DNA from: Thermoflexus hugenholtzii JAD2
GTDB taxonomy: Bacteria; Chloroflexota; Dehalococcoidia; SHYB01
DNA: 38,534 nucleotides
Direction of reading: 5' to 3'
NCBI GenBank assembly: GCA_945861815.1
Contig: CAMAVV010000001.1
Span: 1-38,534, forward strand
Position 1 is the stretch's first letter. Each line of letters opens with the position of its first letter. The translations under genes and the position numbers were made by a program. Below are positions 1-7,013 of the stretch, piece by piece. The notes below the pieces were generated by a model. The model made no database searches and was not told the DNA's origin. It saw only the letters and a program-made list of their open reading frames with translations.

Positions 1-12
1 TGACCTGCCCCC
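1..12 (+). repeat. Left terminal inverted repeat of IS
   Basis: TGACCTGCCCCC, the exact reverse complement of 1222-1233. It starts at the first base of the window, as expected if assembly broke at a multicopy IS. Confidence 0.9.
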
Positions 13-68
13 CAAAAACTAGTCCAGGCGTACAGTGAGTGCGTTTGGATGAAGGAAGGGAGGCAGCG

Positions 69-347
69 ATGCCCAGGAAGCGGTTCGCGGCGGAAGAGAT
101 CATCAACAAGCTGCGGGAGGCGGAGGTCCGCCTGGCCAAGGGGGAGAGCGTCGTCGAGGCGTGCAAACAGCTGGGGGTCACCGAGCAGACCTTCTACCGG
201 TGGCGCAGGGAGTATGGTGGGCTGCGGATCGACCAGGCGCGCCGGCTCAAGGAACTCGAGCGGGAGAATGGGCGGCTGCGGCACGTGGTGGCCGACCTGA
301 CCCTCGATAAGCAGATCCTGAAAGAAGCGGCCGAGGGAAACTTCTGA
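69..347 (+). CDS. IS3-family transposase OrfA
   Basis: A 92-residue OrfA. It has an N-terminal helix-turn-helix (about residues 5-45, including EACKQLGVTEQTFYRWRREY), which binds the IS ends. A heptad-rich segment follows (about 55-85, LKELERENGRLRHVVADL), typical of the oligomerising leucine zipper of IS3 OrfA. The ATG at 69 is chosen over an upstream in-frame GTG at 39 because a purine-rich Shine-Dalgarno (GGAAGGGAGG) lies just before it. The frame stops at 345-347, directly after a GGGAAAC slippery heptamer, so most ribosomes should make OrfA and a minority an OrfA-OrfB fusion. Confidence 0.9.
   Translation: MPRKRFAAEEIINKLREAEVRLAKGESVVEACKQLGVTEQTFYRWRREYGGLRIDQARRLKELERENGRLRHVVADLTLDKQILKEAAEGNF
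335..341 (+). promoter_or_regulatory. Programmed -1 frameshift heptamer G_GGA_AAC
   Basis: The heptamer GGGAAAC is in the correct X_XXY_YYZ phase relative to OrfA (codons GAG GGA AAC TTC TGA) and lies one codon before the OrfA stop. The -1 frame is open from 311 to 1204, so a slip here joins OrfA directly to OrfB. The heptamer and phase are visible; that it is used is inferred from IS3-family biology. Confidence 0.75.
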
Positions 348-391
348 GCCCGGCCCGTCGGCGGCGCTGCATCGACCACGTCCGGAGTCGC

Positions 392-1204
392 TTGGGCGTG
401 TCGGAGCGTCGGGTGTGCCGGGTGCTCGGTCAAGCCAGAGCCACGCAGCGGTACCAGACCACGACACCCACCGGTGAGGCGCCCTTGACCGCCGCCGTCG
501 TCCAGCTCGCCGGGGAGTTTGGCCGCTACGGCTACCGGCGGGTCACCGGGCTGCTGCGCGCCCGGGGCTGGCGGGTGAACCACAAGCGGGTGGAGCGGAT
601 CTGGCGGCGCGAAGGGCTCAAGGTCCCCCAGCGGCAGCCCAAACGGGGACGGCTGTGGCTGAACGACGGGTCCTGCATCCGCTTGCGACCGCTCCGGCAG
701 AACCACGTCTGGGCGTATGACTTCGTCTTCGTCCGCACCCAGGACGGCCGGCTGGTGAAGATCCTGACGCTGATCGACGAGTTCACGCGGGAATGTCTGG
801 CCCTGCGGGCGGCCCGCCGCCTCAGCTCCGACGACGTGCTGCAGTGCCTCACCGAGCTCTTCACCTGGCGCGGCGTGCCCGAACACATTCGATCAGACAA
901 CGGCGGCGAGTTCACCGCGAAGGCAGTTCGGCGGTGGCTGGGGCGGGTCGGAGCGACGACGCTGTTCATCGAGCCCGGCAGCCCTTGGGAGAACGGCTAC
1001 AACGAGAGCTTCAACGGCAAGCTGCGGGACGAGTTCCTCAACGGGGAGATCTTCTACACCCTCAAGGAGGTGCAGATCCTCTTGGAGCAATGGCGCCGGA
1101 TCTACAACCACATACGGCCCCACAGCGCCCTCGGCTACCGGCCACCGGCGCCGATGGCCGTCATGCCCAGGCTCGACTTCGCAGGGGCTCACGGACTAAC
1201 ATAG
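392..1204 (+). CDS. IS3-family transposase OrfB, DDE catalytic domain
   Basis: OrfB has the retroviral-integrase-like DDE fold that cuts and joins IS ends. An HTH_21-like segment (GRYGYRRVTGLLRARG) precedes the core. The catalytic acidic residues are visible in order: Asp in WAYDFV, Asp in IRSDNGGEF and Glu in ENGYNESFNGKLRDEF. The usual C-terminal signature IRPHSALGYRPPAP is complete. The listed start is a TTG at 392 with little Shine-Dalgarno support. The frame is open back to 311, so OrfB is probably made chiefly as a fusion with OrfA through the slippery site at 335-341. Confidence 0.92.
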   Translation: MGVSERRVCRVLGQARATQRYQTTTPTGEAPLTAAVVQLAGEFGRYGYRRVTGLLRARGWRVNHKRVERIWRREGLKVPQRQPKRGRLWLNDGSCIRLRPLRQNHVWAYDFVFVRTQDGRLVKILTLIDEFTRECLALRAARRLSSDDVLQCLTELFTWRGVPEHIRSDNGGEFTAKAVRRWLGRVGATTLFIEPGSPWENGYNESFNGKLRDEFLNGEIFYTLKEVQILLEQWRRIYNHIRPHSALGYRPPAPMAVMPRLDFAGAHGLT

Positions 1205-1221
1205 CGCGTGGTACAAAGCCC

Positions 1222-1233
1222 GGGGGCAGGTCA
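1222..1233 (-). repeat. Right terminal inverted repeat of IS
   Basis: GGGGGCAGGTCA, the perfect complement of the left end. The host sequence resumes at 1234 inside the truncated methyltransferase gene. Confidence 0.9.
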
Positions 1234-1946
1234 ATGTCACCTGGTTTTGTACTTGCCTGTAAACATCGCTCAACAAGTTCGATAGGTTTTTGAGTGGGAT
1301 GCTTCCCAAACTCTTTCTCTTCTGAGCTTGGGGCAGGCATCCTCCACACAGTTTTCATTTGTTTCCCACCATTCGCCTGGCGCATTTCCTCGTAGTTAAA
1401 GGTATACCTATATTGGGATCCTTTAGCTGCTTTTGTTGCCCAAAGTACTGTTTCAGTTGAGTGTGTAAAGCAACGACACCCTAGATTAGGTGGTGGATTC
1501 GGTTTTTCCCAAGTAATATCATTGAGAATCCTATATCCTGACTGAAGCATCGCCATACCGACACTCAGGTAAATGTGAACGGTTCCGGTGACCCAGATCG
1601 TCCCTGCTGGCTTCAAAATCCGATAACACTCTCGCAGCCAGCTTAAGTTAAATTGGTGATCTTGCTCGACACCCTGACTTTTGTCCCAACTACCTTTATT
1701 TACCGAAACCATTCGGCCAGCAACACAGGTCATGCCATCATTGGAGAGGAAGTATGGCGGATCAGTCCAAATACAATCGATACTGTTGTCCGGAATCCCC
1801 TTCATCATCTCAAAACAATCTGCCCTAAATAACGCAGACTGACGATTTGGTGAAGTCCAAACAACCTGACCGGGGCAAGTTGATGCTAGTTTGCCAACCG
1901 GATCCAAATGGGGCGCGCGCGGCGGCGATGCCATCGAGTTTTCCAT
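1234..1946 (-). pseudogene. DpnIIB/DpnA-like adenine-specific DNA methyltransferase, 3' end removed by IS
   Basis: The fragment begins with motif IV (TDPPYFLSNDG), then VSVNKGSWDKSQG, ILNDITWEKPNPPPNLGCR and HSTETVLWA, and ends at GKHPTQKPIELVERCLQAS. This order (DPPY first) and the wording match beta-class N6-adenine methyltransferases of the DpnA/M2.DpnII type, which methylate GATC. The frame meets the IS end immediately after TKPGDI, exactly before the expected LDPFxGSG motif that binds S-adenosylmethionine. Read-through adds only 24 IS-encoded residues, to a stop at 1161. It is therefore almost surely inactive. ATG at 1946 is a guess; TTG at 2030 is an alternative. The gene is visibly more AT-rich than its neighbours, suggesting acquisition by transfer. 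No restriction enzyme is adjacent. Confidence 0.88.
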
Positions 1947-2251
1947 ACCGATAGGATACCTGAGCTTCCAAAATTCGCAATATGTGTTTGACACCCAGGC
2001 CCCACTAAGCTGATGGCACGGATTTCTCAAGATTTCTTAAGAATGCATGATGATCGGGTTTCCAACCGCCACCCAGGCACTCGCCCGTTCTTCACCAACC
2101 AGTGCGCCCCTCCGTAACCCTAGGAAAGTTAACAAGAAGTTATCTTGCCTTGGCGGCAGGGGCGGCATCTGGGTCCGGGCCGGGGGCCTTCCCGCGCTCT
2201 TCAAGGAGTCACCCTCACCTCCGCAATCACCTTCGCGGCGGCCATAAAATA
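1947..2251. other. Intergenic region, no supported gene
   Basis: This stretch separates the broken methyltransferase from the terminator of the transporter ATPase genes. Open frames here are short, low-complexity Pro/Arg-rich translations with no recognisable motif or ribosome-binding site. No RNA gene was recognised. Confidence 0.5.
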
Positions 2252-2281
2252 AAAGGCCCTCCGGTCGACCGGAGGGCCTTT
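2252..2281 (-). terminator. Rho-independent terminator after dppF-like gene
   Basis: A perfect 15+15 bp palindrome has arm AAAGGCCCTCCGGTC. In the minus direction it is followed by a T-rich run (TTTTATTTTAT), 25 bp past the stop of the dppF-like gene. It is a strong intrinsic terminator for minus-strand transcription. Confidence 0.9.
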
Positions 2282-2305
2282 GTGCGCGTATACGAGGAAG
2301 CGGCG

Positions 2306-3343
2306 CTAGACGCGGTGGCAGGCGACGAAGTGGCCGGGGCTGGCTTCGCGCCATTCAGGGATGACCTGCTTGCAGGTGTCGATGGCGATGGGGCAGCGGG
2401 TGTGGAAGACGCAGCCGACGGGCGGTCGCAAGGGGCTGGGCACATCGCCGGTGAGGATGATGCGCTCGCGCTTGGCGTCGGCGATGGGATCGGGGATGGG
2501 GACGGCGGAGAGGAGAGCCTTGGTGTAGGGGTGCAGGGGGTTCTCGTAGATCTCTTCCCGGCTGGCCAGCTCCATCGTCTTGCCCAGGTACATGACGCAG
2601 ATGCGGTCGCTGATGTGGCGGACGACGGCGAGGTCGTGGGCGATGAAGAGATAGGTGAGCTGGAACTTTTCCTGAAGCGACTCGAGGAGGTTGATGACCT
2701 GGGCTTGGATGGAGACGTCGAGGGCAGAGACGGGCTCGTCGCAGACGATAAAGCCGGGGTCGACGGCGAGGGCACGGGCTATGCCGATGCGCTGACGCTG
2801 GCCGCCGCTGAACTCGTGAGGGTAGCGGTCGCGCATATAGGGGGCAAGGCCGACGGTGGTGAGAAGCTCGGCAACCCGGTCGAGGCGATCTTTCTTGGAG
2901 GCGGCCAGGCCGTGGATGACGAGAGGCTCGCCGATGATGCCTCCGGCGGTCATGCGGGGGTTGAGAGAGCCATAAGGGTCTTGGAAGATGATCTGCATCT
3001 GGCGGCGGAGAGTCCGCATCTGTTTACTGTTCAGCTTGGTCAGGTCGGTCCCTTCGAAGAGGACTTCGCCGGCGGTGGGGCGGTGCAGCTGGAGGACGGC
3101 GCGGCCTGTGGTGGTCTTGCCGCAGCCGCTTTCGCCGACGAGGCCGAGGGTTTCGCCCTTCTTGATGTAGAACGATATTCCGTCGACGGCCTTCACATCG
3201 GCGACTTTCTTCTGGATGACGATGCCCTGGTGGACAGGAAAGTACATCTTGAGGTTGCGCACATCAAGCATGGTCTCGCCGAGCTTGGTCTTGCCGGAGT
3301 CGCGGGCGGTTGCGGCCGGACGGGGTGGCGCTTGGGTGGTCAC
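2306..3343 (-). CDS. Oligopeptide/dipeptide ABC transporter ATP-binding protein (DppF/OppF type)
   Basis: A 345-residue ABC ATPase that would power import of peptides or related solutes with a partner ATPase, two permeases and a binding protein. Visible motifs are Walker A (GESGCGKTT), signature (FSGGQRQRIGIARAL), Walker B (FIVCDEPVSALD) and the H-loop (IAHDLAVV). The C-terminal oligo_HPY region (HPYTKALLSAVPIPDP, GCVFHTRCP) is specific to the Opp/Dpp family. The GTG start overlaps the stop of the upstream dppD-like gene by 4 bp (GTGA), so the two are translationally coupled. No permease or binding-protein gene lies beside them; a family 5 SBP is about 27 kb away. Confidence 0.93.
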   Translation of the reverse strand: MTTQAPPRPAATARDSGKTKLGETMLDVRNLKMYFPVHQGIVIQKKVADVKAVDGISFYIKKGETLGLVGESGCGKTTTGRAVLQLHRPTAGEVLFEGTDLTKLNSKQMRTLRRQMQIIFQDPYGSLNPRMTAGGIIGEPLVIHGLAASKKDRLDRVAELLTTVGLAPYMRDRYPHEFSGGQRQRIGIARALAVDPGFIVCDEPVSALDVSIQAQVINLLESLQEKFQLTYLFIAHDLAVVRHISDRICVMYLGKTMELASREEIYENPLHPYTKALLSAVPIPDPIADAKRERIILTGDVPSPLRPPVGCVFHTRCPIAIDTCKQVIPEWREASPGHFVACHRV

Positions 3344-4347
3344 GGTCGGGGCCTCCTTGTCTTCACGTCAACCCAACAGGCAGCCCAGTGCTTTTCGCCG
3401 ACGAGCATGAGCGGGGGATTCTCCTCGGCGCAGCGGTCGATGGCGAAGGTGCAGCGCGGACGGAAGGGGCAGCCTTTGGGCAGGTTGGTCAGGTCAGGGG
3501 GCGAGCCTTCGATGGGGACGAGGCGGCTCTTGCGAGGCTCATCGAGGCGGGGAACGGACTGGAGGAGGCCTAGCGTGTAGGGGTGCGCCGGGTTGCCGTA
3601 GGTGTCCTTGGCGGAGGCAGTCTCGATGATGTGACCGGCATACATCACGTTCACGCGGTGGGCAAAGCGGGCGACGATGCCGAGGTTGTGGGTGATGATC
3701 ATGATGGCGGTGTTGAAGCGTTCCGAGAGGTCCTTGATGACTTCAAGCACCTGGGCCTGGATGGTCACGTCGAGAGCGGTGGTGGGCTCGTCGGCGATGA
3801 TGAGCTTGGGGTCGCAGGCGAGGGCGATGGCGATCATGACGCGCTGGCGCATGCCGCCGCTGAACTGGTGGGGGTAATCATCCACCCGGCGGGCGGCATC
3901 CGGGATGCCGACCATCAGGAGGAGCTCGACGGCGCGGTCCTTGGCCGCCTTTTTGTTCATCTTGAGGTGGAGCTCCAGCGTCTCGGTAAGCTGGCGGCGG
4001 ATAGTGAGGACGGGGTTCAAGGAGGTCATAGGCTCTTGGAAGACCATGGCAATCTTGTTCCCGCGGATGGCCCGAATCTCCTTCTGGCTCATCTGCAGGA
4101 TGTCGTGGCCTTGGAAGAGGATCTTCCCGCTGACGATCTTGCCAGGGGGGGAAGGGATGAGGCGCATCACAGTGAGAGCGCTGACGCTCTTGCCGGAGCC
4201 GCTTTCGCCCACCAGCGCAAGGGTTTCGCCTTCAGCGAGTTGCCAGTTCACGCCGTCAACAGCCTTCACCACGCCTGATTGGGTGAAGAAATGGGTACGC
4301 AGGTCCTGGACATCTAGCAGGAGCTTATCTGTCCCGTTTGTCGTCAC
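3340..4347 (-). CDS. Oligopeptide/dipeptide ABC transporter ATP-binding protein (DppD/OppD type)
   Basis: A 335-residue partner ATPase with Walker A (GESGSGKSVSAL), signature (FSGGMRQRVMIAIAL), Walker B (LIIADEPTTALD) and H-loop (ITHNLGIV). Its oligo_HPY tail (HPYTLGLLQSVPRLDEP, GCPFRPRCTFAIDRC) has cysteines that often bind Fe-S in this family. The frame is open back to 4431, but a GTG at 4347 preceded by GAGAGGGGG starts at the usual distance from LLLDVQDLRTHF, so it is preferred. The gene follows two tRNA genes on the same strand and may be co-transcribed with them. Confidence 0.92.
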   Translation of the reverse strand: MTTNGTDKLLLDVQDLRTHFFTQSGVVKAVDGVNWQLAEGETLALVGESGSGKSVSALTVMRLIPSPPGKIVSGKILFQGHDILQMSQKEIRAIRGNKIAMVFQEPMTSLNPVLTIRRQLTETLELHLKMNKKAAKDRAVELLLMVGIPDAARRVDDYPHQFSGGMRQRVMIAIALACDPKLIIADEPTTALDVTIQAQVLEVIKDLSERFNTAIMIITHNLGIVARFAHRVNVMYAGHIIETASAKDTYGNPAHPYTLGLLQSVPRLDEPRKSRLVPIEGSPPDLTNLPKGCPFRPRCTFAIDRCAEENPPLMLVGEKHWAACWVDVKTRRPRP

Positions 4348-4432
4348 TCCGGCCCCCTCTCGATATAAAGATGCAGTCGGTCCGTGCGGCATTCGGGCGC
4401 ACTCGTACCCGTTCGAGTTCTTTTCCACCACC

Positions 4433-4517
4433 TGGTGGGGAAGAGGAGACTCGAACTCCTACGCCTTGCGGCACAAGATCCTAAGTCTTGCTCGTCTGCC
4501 AATTCCGACACTTCCCC
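4433..4517 (-). tRNA. tRNA-Leu(TAG)
   Basis: The full cloverleaf is readable on the minus strand: acceptor GGGGAAG/CTTCCCC, anticodon stem CAAGA/TCTTG with loop CTTAGGA (anticodon TAG), a long variable arm (class II) and T arm AGGAG-TTCGAGT-CTCCT. The 3' CCA is encoded. The 85-nt length fits tRNA-Leu. Confidence 0.95.
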
Positions 4518-4557
4518 CGCGCCCGATGGAGCAAGAGGCGCCGCACCTATGGAAAGC

Positions 4558-4632
4558 TGGTGAGCCGCACAGGTTTCGAACCTGTAACCTAGTGATTAAG
4601 AGTCACTTGCTCTACCGTTGAGCTAGCGGCCC
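4558..4632 (-). tRNA. tRNA-Lys(CTT)
   Basis: The cloverleaf on the minus strand has acceptor GGGCCGC/GCGGCTC (one G-T pair), D stem GCTC/GAGC and anticodon stem AGTGA/TCACT with loop CTCTTAA (anticodon CTT). The T arm is ACAGG-TTCGAAA-CCTGT and CCA is encoded. It lies 40 bp upstream of tRNA-Leu and is probably co-transcribed with it. Confidence 0.95.
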
Positions 4633-4653
4633 AGAAGTCCACAAGTGGTGAGC

Positions 4654-4682
4654 AATTTAGCATAGGGGTATAGGGGTGTCAA
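4654..4682 (-). promoter_or_regulatory. Sigma70-like promoter of the tRNA-Lys/tRNA-Leu unit
   Basis: A consensus -35 TTGACA (4677-4682) and a -10 TAAATT (4654-4659) are separated by exactly 17 bp. They lie about 20 bp upstream of the mature tRNA-Lys 5' end. Confidence 0.7.
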
Positions 4683-4770
4683 GATGGAATTCCGTTACTG
4701 ATTGCTCGTGTGATGTATTGATGCGGCGTGATGCGCCTATTTTGTGTGCTTTGGGTGGGTGGAGCGCCTC

Positions 4771-4795
4771 TGTCCGAAGCGAAATATTTCGGACA
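4771..4795. repeat. Inverted repeat downstream of the luciferase-like gene
   Basis: TGTCCGAA (4771-4778) and TTCGGACA (4788-4795) form an 8-bp stem with a 9-nt loop, 12 bp past the stop of the luciferase-like gene. No T-run follows on the minus strand, so it is at best a weak terminator or an RNA-stabilising hairpin. Confidence 0.4.
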
Positions 4796-4807
4796 AAGTG
4801 TAGCACA

Positions 4808-5860
4808 CTACCGGATTTGGGGCATCACGTTCCGCGCAAAGAGCTCCATGGAGCGGCGCGCCTTGTCATGAGGGAGGCCGCCGAAGCTGAAACTCAAGAG
4901 CAGGTTGTTCACGCCGATGGCCTTGAGTTGTTGCACCCGTTGCAAGGCGCGCCCGGGCTCACCGGCGATCGCATCGTTCCAGTAGTGCTCCAGCGCCTTG
5001 CTCTGTTCGAGCGGAGGCGCCGACCAGGATGGCCCAAGGCCCGTCGGTTCGCCTGGGGCCGGCTGGACGCCGAGCGCGCCGAGGGAGGCCTTTGTGCCTT
5101 GCATGCCGGCCCAGGCTTCAGCGTAGGCCTCGTCATGGTTGTGGGAGATGTGGACGTGCTGGATGACGGCTGTCTGCCCCCAAACGTTTTGCGCATCGGA
5201 GTCCGAGAGGCTTTCGGCGCGGGCCTGCTCGAAGAAGGCAGCGCGGATCTTTTCGAGCTGGGCCTGGTCACGCGCGCCGAAGTAGAAGGGCAGGCGATAG
5301 CGCGCAGCAAGGCGCAGTGTTTCGGGACTGCCTGTGGTGGCGATCCATGCCTTGGGGTGGGGCTTGGTGAGCGGGCGAGGGCGCAGAGAGATTTTGGGGA
5401 CGCTGTAGTGTTTGCCTGTGTAGGAGAACTCCGGCTGCGTCCAGGCCTGCATCGTGATTTCGAGGCCCTCGCGGAAGCGGTCGTTCAGCTCAGCCATGCT
5501 GATGCCATAGCCGGCGAATTCCCGGGGGCCGAAGCCTTTGGCGAAGCCGATATCGGCGCGGCCGTTGGAGACGATGTCCAGCATGGCGCCTGTTTCGGCG
5601 ACGCGCATCGGGTGGGGCATGCTGACGATGTTGGCGGCGCTGCCGATGCGGATGCGCGTTGTGCGGGCGGCCACGTGGGCGGCCAAGAGCAGCGGCTCCG
5701 GCGTGATGCTCCAGTAGGAGTTGAAGTGGTGCTCGGCGATCCAGACGGCGTCATAGCCGAGCTTCTCGGCCTCCACCATCAGGTCGATCTCTTTCCGATA
5801 GACCTCGGCGTCTGTGTGCGCGCCGGAGCTTTGCACGATGTGAAAGACAAAAAAGCGCAT
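4808..5860 (-). CDS. LLM-class flavin-dependent oxidoreductase (luciferase-like monooxygenase)
   Basis: A 350-residue TIM-barrel protein of the bacterial luciferase family. These enzymes use reduced FMN and oxygen to oxidise carbonyl, sulfur or nitrogen substrates. Family marks are FVFHIVQ at the N-terminus, DAVWIAEHHFNSYW, the strand-turn RIRIGSAANIVSMPHPMRVAE and DIVSNGRADIGFAKGFGPREF. The ATG at 5860 is chosen because GAGGA lies just upstream and the protein then begins MRFFVFHI as in relatives; the frame stays open to 5902. It ends a minus-strand run with two amidohydrolases 50 bp upstream. No flavin reductase is nearby. The substrate is unknown. Confidence 0.9.
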   Translation of the reverse strand: MRFFVFHIVQSSGAHTDAEVYRKEIDLMVEAEKLGYDAVWIAEHHFNSYWSITPEPLLLAAHVAARTTRIRIGSAANIVSMPHPMRVAETGAMLDIVSNGRADIGFAKGFGPREFAGYGISMAELNDRFREGLEITMQAWTQPEFSYTGKHYSVPKISLRPRPLTKPHPKAWIATTGSPETLRLAARYRLPFYFGARDQAQLEKIRAAFFEQARAESLSDSDAQNVWGQTAVIQHVHISHNHDEAYAEAWAGMQGTKASLGALGVQPAPGEPTGLGPSWSAPPLEQSKALEHYWNDAIAGEPGRALQRVQQLKAIGVNNLLLSFSFGGLPHDKARRSMELFARNVMPQIR

Positions 5861-5910
5861 GGTGTCCTCGGGGAGATATGGATTTAGGAACTTTGGGGGC
5901 AACCTCTAGC

Positions 5911-6999
5911 TTACGACATGCTGAAGCCGTAGAGGCGGGCGGTGTTCTTCCACAAAATCTTATCGGCGTCGGCTTTGGGCACGCCCGCGACGTGCTTGGC
6001 GGCGGAGGCTTGGGAGTGAGGCCATGTGCTTCCGGAGTGGGGGAAGTCGCTGGACCAGAGGATATTGTTGACGCCGACGATTTTTCGAGCGGCAACGCCG
6101 GAGAGGTCGGTGATGAAGGTGTAGTAAATGCTGTCGTGGAATATCTCGCTGGGCGGGCGGGCGCACATGATGCCGCGCTCCTTGCGCCTGGAGCCGTGGA
6201 GGTTATAGAAGAAGTCCATGCGCTCGATGAAGTAGCCCGCCCAACCGGCGTCGCTCTCCACGGAGACGAGCTTGAACTTGGGGAACCTATCGAAGAGGCC
6301 GCTATAGACCATCGAGGCGAGGGCTTTCTGGATGTGCGTGGCGTAGGTGATGAGGTCCACTCGGGTGTTGGTGGACATCACGTTGCCCGTCTCCACGTGC
6401 ATGCTGATGGGCATGTCCAAGTCCCGGGAGGCCTTCCACAGGGGGTGATAGCGCGCGTCTTCATGCTGCATGCCTTCCAGGATGATAAGGCCGCCGATGA
6501 GGCCGAGCTTTTTGCATCGCTCCAATTCTTTCACCGCGCCTGCCACGTCCTCCATCGCCAGGCAACCGAGGCCCTTTAGACGATTGGGATGCGCCTTGCA
6601 GAAGTCGGCGATCCAGGAGTTGTAGGCGCGAAAGAGGGCGGCTTTGAGGGAGGCATCCTTGAGCATGAAGAGGCGCAGGGCAACCGTGGGATAGACGACC
6701 TCTGCCCAGACGCCGTCCTTCGCCATATCTTTGAGGCGCTCGCCGGGAAGATAGCCGCTCTTCACGATGTCCGTGCCGTATTTTCCTGTCTGGCGGCGGT
6801 CCGTGAAGTCGCGGGTAACGCCGACAAGCTCGCGGGTAGAGTGCATCTTCACCCCTTCGCAGAGCCAGCGGTCGGAGCCGTTATCGCTGACGACGCGCGG
6901 CGCCTTGGCGAGGTACTTCTTCTCGGTATAGTCAGCCCACAGGTTAGGCGGTTCGATCACATGGGCGTCTGAATCGATGAGCTTAAGTTTGGCCGGCAT
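5911..6999 (-). CDS. Amidohydrolase-2 family metal-dependent hydrolase, copy 1
   Basis: A 362-residue TIM-barrel protein of Pfam Amidohydro_2, the family of ACMS and gamma-resorcylate decarboxylases. It shows the N-terminal DSDAHVIEPPNLW (metal His13), SMHVETGN (His201) and the C-terminal WSSDFPHSGSTWPHS (Asp318). The second His usual on strand 6 in ACMSD is absent: SVESDAGW stands there. The ATG at 6999 has a good Shine-Dalgarno (GAGAGGAG). It lies 14 bp after a close paralog (7014-8093), so the two are a tandem duplicate in one unit. A hydrolase or non-oxidative decarboxylase role is possible; the substrate is unknown. Confidence 0.88.
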   Translation of the reverse strand: MPAKLKLIDSDAHVIEPPNLWADYTEKKYLAKAPRVVSDNGSDRWLCEGVKMHSTRELVGVTRDFTDRRQTGKYGTDIVKSGYLPGERLKDMAKDGVWAEVVYPTVALRLFMLKDASLKAALFRAYNSWIADFCKAHPNRLKGLGCLAMEDVAGAVKELERCKKLGLIGGLIILEGMQHEDARYHPLWKASRDLDMPISMHVETGNVMSTNTRVDLITYATHIQKALASMVYSGLFDRFPKFKLVSVESDAGWAGYFIERMDFFYNLHGSRRKERGIMCARPPSEIFHDSIYYTFITDLSGVAARKIVGVNNILWSSDFPHSGSTWPHSQASAAKHVAGVPKADADKILWKNTARLYGFSMS

Positions 7000-7013
7000 G
7001 GGACTCCTCTCTA

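Larger units (their letters stand above)
1..1233 (+). mobile_element. Complete IS3-family (IS407-group-like) insertion sequence
   Basis: The element is bounded by perfect 12-bp terminal inverted repeats, TGACCTGCCCCC at 1-12 and its complement at 1222-1233. It carries the two overlapping frames of the IS3 family: a small HTH/leucine-zipper OrfA and a DDE OrfB in the -1 frame. The OrfA sequence style and the TGACCTG ends point to the IS407 group, which usually duplicates 4 bp of target. The right flank is ATGT (1234-1237); the left flank lies outside the window, so the duplication cannot be checked. The right end sits inside a DNA methyltransferase reading frame and truncates it. Length (1233 bp) and intact frames suggest a recent, possibly active copy. 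Confidence 0.93.

Noticed and set aside
2037..2354. Small minus-strand frame across the dppF terminator
   Set aside because: It would translate through a strong intrinsic terminator into the end of dppF; the composition is Arg/Pro-rich and unconvincing.
2102..3580. 492-residue plus-strand open frame
   Set aside because: It is the complement of the DppF/DppD-like genes, rich in Gly, Asp and Ala with no family motif; high GC makes such antisense frames common.
4433..4632. tRNA pair as an attachment site for an integrated element
   Set aside because: No integrase gene or duplicated tRNA end was found nearby; the neighbours are ordinary chromosomal genes.
4676..5887. 403-residue plus-strand open frame opposite the luciferase-like gene
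   Set aside because: It has no motif and no ribosome site, while the minus-strand frame carries clear LLM family motifs.
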